Source of the DNA: an uncultured bacterium
Lineage (GTDB): Bacteria > Patescibacteriota > Minisyncoccia > Phycocordibacterales > UBA918
Reading direction: 5' to 3'
Length of the DNA: 25,082 nucleotides
Assembly (NCBI GenBank): GCA_903839715.1
Contig: CAIMDH010000138.1
Span: 1-25,082, forward strand
Positions within the stretch are counted from its first letter, which is position 1. Each line of letters starts with the position of its first letter. The position numbers and the translations under genes are program-made. Shown here in pieces: positions 1 through 6,976 of the stretch. The notes under the pieces are model-generated. The model ran no database searches, was not told the DNA's origin, and was given only the letters and a program-made list of their open reading frames with translations.

Positions 1-874
1 CCCAAGTCCAAAGACTGGTACCGACTTTGCTTTCAAGTGCCTTGATGGCACCATCATGCTCGACCAGCTTGGTGTCATGTGCAGTGGTTTTATCCAATGC
101 ACTTTTCGCTACACCAGCTGCCGATTTTGCCGCAATATGAGCTGCTGCAAGACCCGTGGTACTGTTTCCAATCTTTTCCTCCAAGATGTCAAGGCGTCCA
201 GCTAAGGACATTACTTTGTTCACCTTAACTTCAAGCGCTTTCAATTGCTCTTTAGTTGCCACTTTCTGCAACTCGTCTTTCAGCAACTTGATTTCTCGCT
301 CAAGCTCTGTTGCCTTGGCGTTATCGCCTTTTGCAATAAGAGACCTCATCTCAGCGCCGAGCTTTGTAAGCTCGGTATTAAGTGAAGCCTCAGTCACATA
401 CAGCGGTGTCGTTGAGACTGCTGCTGTACCGACCGGTGAAGCGACCGCTTGATTGGTGCTCTGGTTTTGAACCAGAGCTTTGGGCAACATCGAGGTAGGA
501 ACGGGAACAAAAATTCCCTTTTCTTTTCCCTGTCTCACCAAATCCGCGCCCTTGATGATAGGGTCCTTTGCATGCCACCCATTCCTCACCATCATAGCGA
601 GGAACAAGTCACCCTTCTTTTGACAAAGAGCCGGAAAGGGTGCATCGGACCAGGTACACATAAGAGCCAAGAGTGACATCAGTTGCACCGTATCTGTCTT
701 CGGGTCATAGAGACTTTGTCCACTTTGCTTGACTTCTGCAATGTGATCAATCAGCTTGCCTTGTCGAATACTTTCTTCAAAGACCCGAATATCTGTCGTG
801 TCTGTTGAAGACGCCATGGACTGACCAGCGGCAAATGCCAACACGGCCGCCAAAATAAACTTCAAAACTTTCAT
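1..874 (-). CDS. Secreted coiled-coil protein, partial (C-terminus outside window)
   Basis: Reading the minus strand from ATG at 874 gives 291 codons with no stop before the window edge, so the C-terminus is missing. Residues 1-21 are a Sec signal peptide (MKVLKFILAAVLAFAAGQ then SMA before the likely cut). Residues about 28-110 hold two cysteines (CTWSD and ALCQKKG) that could form a disulfide. From about residue 165 the protein is rich in Ala, Lys, Glu and Leu with heptad spacing (for example LEREIKLLKDELQKV), a probable coiled coil. A GAGGAG Shine-Dalgarno site lies about 8 nt before the ATG. It is the last visible gene of a co-directional row of secreted proteins. I recognise no family. 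An extracellular or envelope structural role is inference only. Confidence 0.8.
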   Translation of the reverse strand, partial: MKVLKFILAAVLAFAAGQSMASSTDTTDIRVFEESIRQGKLIDHIAEVKQSGQSLYDPKTDTVQLMSLLALMCTWSDAPFPALCQKKGDLFLAMMVRNGWHAKDPIIKGADLVRQGKEKGIFVPVPTSMLPKALVQNQSTNQAVASPVGTAAVSTTPLYVTEASLNTELTKLGAEMRSLIAKGDNAKATELEREIKLLKDELQKVATKEQLKALEVKVNKVMSLAGRLDILEEKIGNSTTGLAAAHIAAKSAAGVAKSALDKTTAHDTKLVEHDGAIKALESKVGTSLWTW

Positions 875-891
875 GATTCACTCCTCAATGA

Positions 892-938
892 GAGCACACC
901 AGGTCGCCCTGATGTGCTCAATGATTACTCGGGCGACC
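892..938 (-). promoter_or_regulatory. Mutually exclusive hairpins before a Shine-Dalgarno site
   Basis: 892-903 pairs with 908-919 (11 of 12 positions), while 902-909 pairs perfectly with 931-938. Both use bases 902-909, so only one can form at a time in the minus-strand transcript. The GAGGAG site for the next gene lies at about 881-886, directly downstream. This could be a translational switch or simply an mRNA-stability structure between two operon genes. There is no T-run, so it is not a terminator. Confidence 0.4.
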
Positions 939-942
939 GTTT

Positions 943-1398
943 TTACTTACAAGTCCCAGTACTACACGCACCACTCACCGTGAGGTTCGAGGTGTTGGTG
1001 TTCAACGATTCAGCCAAAGACTGAACCTGGTTGTTGTAAACCGGACCGCAGATTGCACCGTCACCACACTTACCTTTTTCCGCAACGGCCGTAGCCGTTT
1101 TGTAGTTAATAAGAGCAGGAACAGTACCACCGAAAGCACCAGCAATTGTTTGCCCAGCCACTGTCGACGAAATCGACAACTGGAACGGGCCAACGCGAGT
1201 GCCGGAGACTATCTTGCCACTAGCGTCTTTCACGCAATTTTTGTACTCCCCAAAGTAAGTACCACTGCGGTCAAGCGTATCCCAGACAGTCTGTGAATCA
1301 ACACAGCTTCCATCCAAGTTCATCTTTGGCCCACTGGCGCAAGCGCCAAGCAGTACCGCTACCAAAACGAGCACGAGGCTCAAGAGGCGTGATTTCAT
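943..1398 (-). CDS. Small lipoprotein, cysteine-rich, unknown function
   Basis: This is a 151-residue product. Residues 1-20 form a lipoprotein signal with lipobox LLGAC, so Cys20 should be lipid-modified and the mature protein anchored outside the membrane. The mature part has paired cysteines (GSCVD, KNCVKD, KCGDGAIC, GACSTGTC), suggesting disulfides, and a low-complexity Ser/Thr/Gly middle. An AAGGAG site lies about 6 nt before the ATG. It lies 30 nt after the preceding secreted-protein gene and 68 nt before the next one, so the three are probably one operon. I do not recognise the family. A phrase near its end (QSLAESLNTNTSN) loosely resembles part of the 150-residue protein at 2571-3023 (ARSLNQGTGTQ), which may point to related folds. 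Confidence 0.85.
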   Translation of the reverse strand: MKSRLLSLVLVLVAVLLGACASGPKMNLDGSCVDSQTVWDTLDRSGTYFGEYKNCVKDASGKIVSGTRVGPFQLSISSTVAGQTIAGAFGGTVPALINYKTATAVAEKGKCGDGAICGPVYNNQVQSLAESLNTNTSNLTVSGACSTGTCK

Positions 1399-1428
1399 TT
1401 CAATTCTCCTTCAAAGTAGAGTTAAGAG

Positions 1429-2307
1429 TTACTTACAGACTTCTGTTTGACGAATTATCGTCATCACATCGCCTGGAATCGAGACAAAAGTAGCCGGAAT
1501 GGCCACCTGCCCGTTACACACTGCCACAGAAAGGCCTGGAACATAAATGTTCTGACCTGACTGCGGTACTATGTACCGCTCGGTCACCCATTCACACACC
1601 TTTTCAGGTGGTGATGTTTGTCGCGAAGCTATACAGCTTGCAGGCGCCCCACCATTTTTACCTGGACACTGCCACGAACTGGTAGAACCAGGAGTGGCAG
1701 GGAAAGCAATGACAGAGGGAGACAAATCTCCCGACTGACAAAAACTTTCCCCCTGTGGCCAAGTAGTCACCTCAGGCGCAAAGCTTGTAGCATTACTGCC
1801 ACAAGCTCCCGCAACAGCGATGGGTTGAACTATTGGTTTTGCAACATAGACAAAGCCGACGTTATTACACGACCGACCCGTATCACCAACAAACCAATAA
1901 GCATAGACTTCATCACCAAGATCACAGAGCAGAGCCGGGTCATTACGACCCAGCAACTTTTTTACATGATGAGTCACCTGTGAACGACCGCTTACGCGAC
2001 CATTCATATGATCAAACACCACACCGTCTGCGACACTGACACTTTGACATGTCTTTGCCTTGAGTTTTTGCTCCAAGACTTGGCACATTTCCGGTGTGAG
2101 CCGGTCATTCGAGTCGAGCTTGGCAGTGCGTTCGCACTGTTCAAGCGCCGACTCAACCGTCGGTGCAAAGCTGGTTGGGTGCATCTTGGTCCAATTGCCT
2201 TTCGCCGGGTTTTCCGACGTAGGTAGTTGCGGGTTTGCCCAACTAGGCATACCAACAACAGTAAGCAGCAGCGCCATGAGCGCTACCCAGAAGAGCTTTT
2301 TGCTCAT
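1429..2307 (-). CDS. Secreted protein with Cys-rich W-C-G-NGG-C segment
   Basis: The product has 292 residues. Residues 1-24 are a signal peptide (MSKKLFWVALMALLLTVVG, cut after SWA). The N-terminal half (about 30-170) has charged and Cys-containing segments (LEQCERTAK, EMCQVLEQK, ALLCDLGDE). Around residues 205-235 is a WQCPGKNGGAPASCIA segment, a W-x-C-x-G-x-NGG-x4-C pattern I associate with secreted proteins of Parcubacteria. The C-terminus has further cysteines (KVCEWV, AVCNG, and the final EVCK). An AAAAGGAG site precedes the ATG. It is the first gene after a good promoter at 2427-2455, so it heads the operon that continues into the lipoprotein and the coiled-coil protein. Function is unknown; an extracellular, disulfide-stabilised protein is the most that can be said. 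Confidence 0.85.
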   Translation of the reverse strand: MSKKLFWVALMALLLTVVGMPSWANPQLPTSENPAKGNWTKMHPTSFAPTVESALEQCERTAKLDSNDRLTPEMCQVLEQKLKAKTCQSVSVADGVVFDHMNGRVSGRSQVTHHVKKLLGRNDPALLCDLGDEVYAYWFVGDTGRSCNNVGFVYVAKPIVQPIAVAGACGSNATSFAPEVTTWPQGESFCQSGDLSPSVIAFPATPGSTSSWQCPGKNGGAPASCIASRQTSPPEKVCEWVTERYIVPQSGQNIYVPGLSVAVCNGQVAIPATFVSIPGDVMTIIRQTEVCK

Positions 2308-2389
2308 AGCGTTTCTCCTTTTGATTGTGCCCTCATTACGAGAGCGAGGTTTTGAGATATTAAGATGTCAAAGAACTCACACATCTTTT

Positions 2390-2455
2390 CCTCATGTGAA
2401 GCAAAATTACTTCACCTGATTGCTATATATTAGCACACTTTATTGAAAAAATCAA
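2390..2455 (-). promoter_or_regulatory. Promoter of the secreted-protein operon with structured leader
   Basis: Minus strand: -35 TTGATT (2450-2455), 17-nt spacer, extended -10 TGC-TAATAT (2427-2432). Expected start is about 2420, giving a leader of about 113 nt. The start of the leader folds as GTGAAG...CTTCAC (about 2393-2414). The long leader plus AAAAGGAG contrasts with the nearly leaderless genes elsewhere in the window. Confidence 0.65.
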
Positions 2456-2496
2456 GTCTTGACGATTAGTGCATTTGTCTATGTGACACAAAAGAA

Positions 2497-2530
2497 AACC
2501 ACCTACCAACACGAGTGTAGATAGGTGGTT
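2497..2530 (-). terminator. Rho-independent terminator after the 2571-3023 gene
   Basis: AACCACCTA at 2497-2505 pairs with TAGGTGGTT at 2522-2530, with a small ACAC-GA-GTGT hairpin in the loop. On the minus strand the stem is followed by TTTTCTTTTG. It sits 40 nt after the stop codon of the gene at 2571-3023. Confidence 0.75.
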
Positions 2531-2570
2531 GAAGTGGTATACCAGAAAATTCTGATTGCCACTTGATTTG

Positions 2571-3023
2571 TCACGGTGCCGATGCTGGCGGTGGCGGTGT
2601 GTTCAGCCATGTAATGCCAAGACTGGCACTGAAGTTACCTCGCGAATTTATCCGCGAAGTTACTGGGGCGGCTTGTGTGCCTGTACCCTGATTCAGGGAG
2701 CGGGCAGCCATGATTTGCTGTCCCACTACACTGAGAGTCGCTTGGGTACTTGAACAGTCCACTGTACAGTTTGGGTTACTGTTACTGGTCAAGAACGAGT
2801 CGGAGTCGAGTTGAAAAAACCCATCAGACATCGTTGTCACTGTTCCAGCCCCATTACCACCGGTGGTATATCCACTGGCAGTCCCGTCGTTCACCGACCA
2901 ACCACTGATGGTCAAACCCGTGGGGGGCACAACAGTTGTCTGGGCTGACACACTGGTCAGACCAACAACCAGCAATGCGAACATTGCCAGCAAAAACTTA
3001 CACTTACGAAAGAACGAGTCCAT
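2571..3023 (-). CDS. Small secreted protein, unknown function
   Basis: This is a 150-residue protein. Residues 1-27 are a signal peptide ending SVSAQ. The mature part is rich in Gly, Ser, Thr and Asn, with one close cysteine pair (NCTVDCSS) and a proline-rich tail (TPPPPASAP). An AGGAG Shine-Dalgarno site lies 7 nt before the ATG. It has its own terminator at 2497-2530, so it is a separate unit from the downstream secreted operon although it points the same way. The composition suggests a beta-rich extracellular or surface protein. No known domain is recognised. Confidence 0.8.
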   Translation of the reverse strand: MDSFFRKCKFLLAMFALLVVGLTSVSAQTTVVPPTGLTISGWSVNDGTASGYTTGGNGAGTVTTMSDGFFQLDSDSFLTSNSNPNCTVDCSSTQATLSVVGQQIMAARSLNQGTGTQAAPVTSRINSRGNFSASLGITWLNTPPPPASAP

Positions 3024-3310
3024 TTGAGTTCTCCTAGAAAAACTAACCGTTTAAAAAGTGGAAATCACGATGTGTGACTTCCGGACAAGCCCCGCCGAAG
3101 CGAGGGCATGAGGGGTGGCGACTGGTTTTATTTGTCGATCCAACGCACCCCCGACTCAGTAGAACTACGAGTACTGTACACGTGTTTAGACAAATGTCAA
3201 GCAATTTGAAGCGGAGTTTTGTCAAGGGTGCTTTCTGAAAAAATACCCTTTCGCACCTGTGTCTCACTACCGGAAAAAATCTCATGATACAATAAACTCC
3301 CTTCATTACT
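3024..3310. other. Intergenic region between divergent genes
   Basis: 287 bases without a convincing gene. On the plus strand an extended -10 (TGA-TACAAT, TACAAT at 3288-3293) lies 17 bases before the YciB ATG, with no clear -35 and no Shine-Dalgarno site. A GC-rich stretch near 3083-3118 (CCCCGCC and GAGGGGTGGCG) may fold. A minus-strand ORF that covers this region (3043-3372) runs antisense into the YciB gene and looks spurious. Confidence 0.5.
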
Positions 3311-3883
3311 ATGAATTTTAAAGCTCTCCTCCATCTCCTTAATGAATTTGTACCAATTATTGCCTTCTTCATTAGTGCGCAGCTTTTTTCATTTTATACA
3401 GCTACCACAGTTTTAATTACGTCGACAATTATTGCCCTTGGTACTGGCTGGTACTCTGAACGACGCTTCCCTATTCTTCCAATCATTTCAGGATCTTTTG
3501 TAGTCATATCCGGACTGATAACTATTTTTTACCAAACACCAAGTGCCCTAATTTTTGCTGACTCACTCTATTACCTCCTTATGGGTTTTACCATTTTGGG
3601 AGGATTATTCTTTAGAGTAAATATTTTAAAATTGATCTTTGAGACCACCTTTGCAATGGAAGATATTGGTTGGAATATCCTGGCACGCAGGTGGGTACTG
3701 ATTTTTCTCTTAGCGGGAGTAGCCAATGAAATTGCACGTCTTACCCTCACTCCTGAAGACTGGGTAAACTTCAAAGTACTAAAGGTTATTACGATTGCTC
3801 TGTTTGGTTTTTACCAATTTACACTCTCAAAGCGTTATCGCGACAAAAATCACGCCAATGCCTGGGGTCTGCGTATTGATTAA
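3311..3883 (+). CDS. YciB/IspZ-family inner membrane protein
   Basis: The 190-residue product has about five to six predicted membrane helices (near 12-28, 30-45, 55-75, 83-100, 128-145 and 155-170). Features typical of the septation protein A (YciB/IspZ) family are the NEFVPIIAFF start, the second-helix ALGTGWYSERRFPILP region, and a late W-x3-ARRW-x2-IF segment followed by NEIARLTLTPEDWVNFKV. Family members sit in the inner membrane and affect cell-envelope synthesis and division; the molecular role is not settled. The predicted transcription start is about 10 nt before the ATG and no Shine-Dalgarno site is visible. It precedes the UMP kinase gene by 74 nt, but that gene has its own promoter. 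Confidence 0.85.
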   Translation: MNFKALLHLLNEFVPIIAFFISAQLFSFYTATTVLITSTIIALGTGWYSERRFPILPIISGSFVVISGLITIFYQTPSALIFADSLYYLLMGFTILGGLFFRVNILKLIFETTFAMEDIGWNILARRWVLIFLLAGVANEIARLTLTPEDWVNFKVLKVITIALFGFYQFTLSKRYRDKNHANAWGLRID

Positions 3884-3920
3884 CTACTTTTAATATAAAC
3901 GAGCTCGCTGGTTTGTTATT

Positions 3921-3948
3921 TTGAAAGTCGGCAAAAATTGCGTACAAT
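3921..3948 (+). promoter_or_regulatory. Promoter for leaderless UMP kinase mRNA
   Basis: -35 TTGAAA (3921-3926), 16-nt spacer, -10 TACAAT (3943-3948). The expected start near 3955 is only 3 nt before the ATG at 3958, so the transcript should be leaderless. Confidence 0.7.
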
Positions 3949-3957
3949 GCACATGTT

Positions 3958-4653
3958 ATGTCTATACAAGAAACTATCATCATGTCTGTTGGCGGCTCGC
4001 TCATTGTTCCCGATCAGATTGATACGAGCTTTCTTATCAATCTCAAACAGTTTATTACCACCGAAACGGCACTTGGCCGTCGTTTTATTATTATTGCTGG
4101 TGGTGGACGAACCGCTCGCCGCTACCAAGAAGCCGCAGCGAGTGTAAGCGATCTAGCAAACGATGACCTCGACTGGATGGGTATCCATGCCACTCGTCTT
4201 AATGGTCATTTGCTTCGCACTATTTTTCGAGACATAGCACATAGAGTTATGATCACCAATCCTGATGAAATTCTTGATATCAATCCAAACGAAAAAGTCA
4301 TCATTGCTGCGGGGTACCGTCCTGGTTGCTCAACTGACTTGCGAGCAATTCAGATAGCTGACCGTGTTGGCGCTCGAAAGGTCATCAACCTTTCTAATAC
4401 CGATTATGTCTACACAGACAACCCGAAGACTAATCCGGCCGCTACAAAAATTGAAACTATTACTTGGAGTGATTTTAGAAAACTAATTCCCGCAGAATGG
4501 GGACCAGGTCTCTCTTCTCCATTTGACCCCGTCGCAGCACGTGAAGCAGAACATCTTGGTATCGAAGTTGCTCAAATCAACGGCACCCGGATTCAAGAAG
4601 TGGTCCACTACGTACACGGCGAAACCTTCATTGGTACCCGCATCCACAACTAA
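3958..4653 (+). CDS. pyrH: UMP kinase, archaeal type
   Basis: UMP kinase phosphorylates UMP to UDP using ATP, in pyrimidine nucleotide synthesis. The product has 231 residues with the amino-acid-kinase fold. Visible are the N-terminal glycine loop (SVGGSLIVP, about 10-18), a second glycine motif (IIAGGGRTARRY, about 46-57), the GIHATRLNGHLLRTIF segment (about 75-90), AAGYRPGCSTDLRA (about 117-130), LSNTDYVYTDNPKTNP (about 144-159) and the C-terminal SSPFDPVAAREAEHLGI stretch. The ATRLN and DNPK-type motifs resemble the archaeal UMP kinase subfamily rather than standard bacterial PyrH. I chose ATG 3958 because the promoter puts the start 3 nt before it. An ATG at 3982 is the alternative and would begin at MSVGG. 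Monocistronic, followed by a terminator. Confidence 0.93.
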   Translation: MSIQETIIMSVGGSLIVPDQIDTSFLINLKQFITTETALGRRFIIIAGGGRTARRYQEAAASVSDLANDDLDWMGIHATRLNGHLLRTIFRDIAHRVMITNPDEILDINPNEKVIIAAGYRPGCSTDLRAIQIADRVGARKVINLSNTDYVYTDNPKTNPAATKIETITWSDFRKLIPAEWGPGLSSPFDPVAAREAEHLGIEVAQINGTRIQEVVHYVHGETFIGTRIHN

Positions 4654-4658
4654 CTCTT

Positions 4659-4709
4659 CTGAGGGAGGCTTAGACTCCTTCAATTCTGAAGGGGTTTTAC
4701 CTCCTTCAG
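4659..4709 (+). other. Nested inverted repeat after UMP kinase
   Basis: 4659-4668 (CTGAGGGAGG) pairs with 4700-4709 (CCTCCTTCAG), allowing one wobble. Inside it, CTCCTTCA at 4675-4682 pairs with TGAAGGGG at 4687-4694. The result is a two-level stem starting 6 nt after the stop codon and just before the terminator. It probably protects the mRNA 3' end. Confidence 0.5.
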
Positions 4710-4716
4710 ACATATC

Positions 4717-4749
4717 AAAAAGACGGAAAGCAAAGCTTTCCGTCTTTTT
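4717..4749. terminator. Bidirectional terminator between pyrH and the DUF805 gene
   Basis: AAAAAGACGGAAAG (4717-4730) pairs perfectly with CTTTCCGTCTTTTT (4736-4749) around a CAAAG loop. A T-run follows the stem on both strands, so it can serve the convergent genes on each side. Confidence 0.9.
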
Positions 4750-4767
4750 GATTTCAGTACTTTATTC

Positions 4768-5253
4768 CTACAGTCCTTCGCTAGGCCATGTTGGTGCTGG
4801 AGTTGGAGTTTGAGTAGGTGCTGGAGCGGGAACAATAGGCTGACCCAGGACTACGACCGTAGCGGCCTCAGTCGGTTGCGGTGGCACAGGTACAGGAATA
4901 GCTGACTGTCCAACTGGGTATCCGTAGACGTTAACATTCGCATCTCCTTTAGTCGCTAAAAATACTATATAAATAATAATACCGATAAACGGAACAAGAA
5001 TAATCAGCCACCACCAGCCACTCTTTCCGATATCATGCAGACGACGCGCAGCGATCGCAAGTGATGGAACAAATATTGCTAACATAAAAACCGTTGAAAG
5101 ATATTCCATGTCTGTTACCGCTCCAATAATACTTAGTCCAATAGAAATAATGAACTGAATGAGTACAAACATCCAATACGCCTGTCGCGTTGCGCGTCCA
5201 CTGAAATCCGCATACTGATTCATTACCGGATTAAGAAACCAATCAAATGACAT
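4768..5253 (-). CDS. DUF805 membrane protein with proline-rich tail
   Basis: This 161-residue protein matches the DUF805 family (small integral membrane proteins of unknown function). It has the conserved start with FSGRATRQAYWMFVL (about 17-31), hydrophobic helices at about 27-47, 52-68 and 78-104, and the characteristic AARRLHDIGKSGWWWL segment (about 69-84). Beyond residue 112 is an unusual low-complexity tail rich in Pro, Val, Ala and Thr (PVPVPPQP, PAPAPTQTPTPAPTWP), probably an exposed linker. A TATACT hexamer at 5286-5291 would start an AT-rich leader of about 26 nt with no Shine-Dalgarno site. It converges on pyrH with a shared terminator. Confidence 0.88.
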   Translation of the reverse strand: MSFDWFLNPVMNQYADFSGRATRQAYWMFVLIQFIISIGLSIIGAVTDMEYLSTVFMLAIFVPSLAIAARRLHDIGKSGWWWLIILVPFIGIIIYIVFLATKGDANVNVYGYPVGQSAIPVPVPPQPTEAATVVVLGQPIVPAPAPTQTPTPAPTWPSEGL

Positions 5254-5314
5254 ATCTAAACTTATTATTTATTTTATTTATTAAAAGTATACCATCAAAA
5301 TATTAGCGACATCT

Positions 5315-5351
5315 CCTTTCTAGAGAAAGGTTCGACCTTTCTCTAGAAAGG
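5315..5351. repeat. Perfect 17-bp inverted repeat
   Basis: 5315-5331 and 5335-5351 are perfect reverse complements separated by TCG. It lies 10 nt from the terminator at 5361-5397 in the gap between the kinase and DUF805 genes. There is no T-run of its own. It may be a second 3'-end hairpin or an operator. Confidence 0.7.
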
Positions 5352-5360
5352 TACAGCTAA

Positions 5361-5397
5361 TAAAAACCGTGGTGAGCGTAGCTCACCACGGTTTTTA
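5361..5397. terminator. Terminator after the SecDF-kinase operon
   Basis: TAAAAACCGTGGTGAGC (5361-5377) pairs perfectly with 5381-5397 around GTA, a 17-bp stem with T-runs on either strand. It lies 39 nt after the stop codon of the kinase gene at 5436. Confidence 0.9.
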
Positions 5398-5435
5398 TCT
5401 ATCTTTCCCTAGGACCGACCTCGGAAAAGATTATC

Positions 5436-5990
5436 TTATTCAAAATCAACAGACTGCAAAAACTTTTCTACTTCCTGATACAGTTCATCCATGGTGCCAT
5501 TATTGGTGATGGTGTAATCAGATTCTTTAAGGGCACCAAAAATATTTTGTTTGGTGGGGTCGTTTTGGTTGGACTCGGCTTTTTCTTGGGAAAGCCACTT
5601 TTCAAAGGTAACGTGATCTTTTACACTGTTGCGTGCCAGGATGTGTTTAAAACGTACTTCCGGTAAGGCGTCAATACCGAGCACAATGCCACCCAGTTCC
5701 TTTATCCGTTGCACCTCAGCTACTGCTCGCAAACTCTCAATAATGACATCTCCCGCATGTTCCTCTGCACGTGCATAGAGTGAATCGATAATGTAACTCG
5801 GGTCATGGCTAGCACGTAATTCGTTGGCGACCATAATCATAGAATCACGGTTGACTGGCAGGCCTCGGCGCTCGATCTCCTCGACGATAAAACCACTGGC
5901 TGAGTAGTGAGTAAATCCCTTTTCTTTTTTGAGATACTCAACGACCGTCCCTTTTCCTGCTCCAAATGAACCAGTGATTCCGATTATCAT
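5436..5990 (-). CDS. P-loop kinase related to dephospho-CoA/nucleoside monophosphate kinases
   Basis: The 184-residue product has Walker A GSFGAGKGT at residues 7-15 (Gly-rich, Lys13) in a MIIGITGSFGAGKG start. This is followed by the short strand and helix pattern (HYSASGFIVEEIERRG) seen in CoaE, cytidylate and adenylate kinase relatives. A hydrophobic VIIESLRAVAEVQRI strand (about 82-96) and ARNS (about 119) may form the base- or phosphate-binding side. The substrate cannot be read from the sequence: dephospho-CoA kinase and an NMP kinase are both possible. It starts 2 nt after the secF stop, so it is the third gene of the secD-secF operon, an apparently unrelated function. A terminator follows. 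Confidence 0.75.
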   Translation of the reverse strand: MIIGITGSFGAGKGTVVEYLKKEKGFTHYSASGFIVEEIERRGLPVNRDSMIMVANELRASHDPSYIIDSLYARAEEHAGDVIIESLRAVAEVQRIKELGGIVLGIDALPEVRFKHILARNSVKDHVTFEKWLSQEKAESNQNDPTKQNIFGALKESDYTITNNGTMDELYQEVEKFLQSVDFE

Positions 5991-5992
5991 AC

Positions 5993-6973
5993 CTATTTTT
6001 TAGCTTCTTTTAGCTTCTTGGTATGCCATTCTTCGTAGAGAACTAGGAGTGGGTTAGCAATGAATATGGATGAATATGCTCCTGCAAATACTCCGACGAT
6101 CAATACCAAAATAAATGTTTCTGTAACAGTACTACCGAAGAAGTAGAGGGCAGTGAGAGCAAGAAGTACTGTTAGTGACGTATTGATTGAACGTGCCATT
6201 GTCTCGTCCACTGCCTGACCCACAATTTCACTAAAAGGCTTGGTCAATGTGTAGGTGATCACCGTTCGGTCTACACCTCCGATTTCTTTTACTATACGTT
6301 TTTGTTCGGTTCGATTTTGTTTAAGCTTGTCTCGTACCCGGTCGAAAATAACAATTGTGTCATTTACAGAATAACCAAGAATAGTAAGGAGGACAGTAAT
6401 AAAAAGAATATCTGCTTCAGCGCCAAGGAAGTAGCCCAAGAGACTCATCGCTGCCATCGGCACCAATATATCATGTATCAACACCACAATTGTAATGAGA
6501 CCATAGACCCAAGAGCTAACTGGCCAGCCAATACCCGCAAACGCAAAAGCGACGTAACAAATAGTAAGGAATAGCACTGCACCAATGGCCCAGACAGCCT
6601 TATCCTTGAGCTCTTGACCAATCACTGGACCGATTGAAGTAAAGCGAGATACTTCACCACCTTCTCCTAACTCCGTGAGTGCAGTACTAAGAACAGCACG
6701 TTCTTCTTCATTAAGTGCACGTGTACTCACAAGATACCCACTGCCAGCGTCGCTATCCGACTGACGTACTGCCACAGTACCGAGACTGAGCTCGGCCGTC
6801 CTGGTCTCTACGACCGTCTTTTCCGGCATTGCCGTATAACGTACTTCCATGAGTGAGCCGCCCGTAAAATCGATACTAGGCTTGAGTCCCAAAAAGAGCA
6901 CAATCACGATAGCCGCAGCCACGATACCAGCAGCAATCATCAGAAAGTATTTTTTGTAGCGAATGATATCCAT
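5993..6973 (-). CDS. secF: Protein translocase subunit SecF
   Basis: SecF, with SecD, uses the proton gradient to help pull secreted proteins through SecYEG. The product has 326 residues. Helix 1 is at about 10-30. Then come the family signature PSIDFTGGSLMEVRY (about 32-46), a small periplasmic domain to about 125, and five further membrane helices. Residues ADILFITVLLTILGYSVNDTIVIFDRVRD (about 185-213) hold the SecF GYSVNDTIVIFDR motif. Length is normal for stand-alone SecF. It begins 3 nt after the secD stop with no clear Shine-Dalgarno site, so it is probably translated by coupling to secD. The nearby secreted-protein genes would be among its clients. Confidence 0.97.
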   Translation of the reverse strand: MDIIRYKKYFLMIAAGIVAAAIVIVLFLGLKPSIDFTGGSLMEVRYTAMPEKTVVETRTAELSLGTVAVRQSDSDAGSGYLVSTRALNEEERAVLSTALTELGEGGEVSRFTSIGPVIGQELKDKAVWAIGAVLFLTICYVAFAFAGIGWPVSSWVYGLITIVVLIHDILVPMAAMSLLGYFLGAEADILFITVLLTILGYSVNDTIVIFDRVRDKLKQNRTEQKRIVKEIGGVDRTVITYTLTKPFSEIVGQAVDETMARSINTSLTVLLALTALYFFGSTVTETFILVLIVGVFAGAYSSIFIANPLLVLYEEWHTKKLKEAKK

Positions 6974-6976
6974 AAA

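Noticed and set aside
3043..3372. Minus-strand ORF of 109 codons upstream of yciB
   Set aside because: It overlaps the start of yciB in antisense, lacks a Shine-Dalgarno site or promoter, and has no domain-like features.
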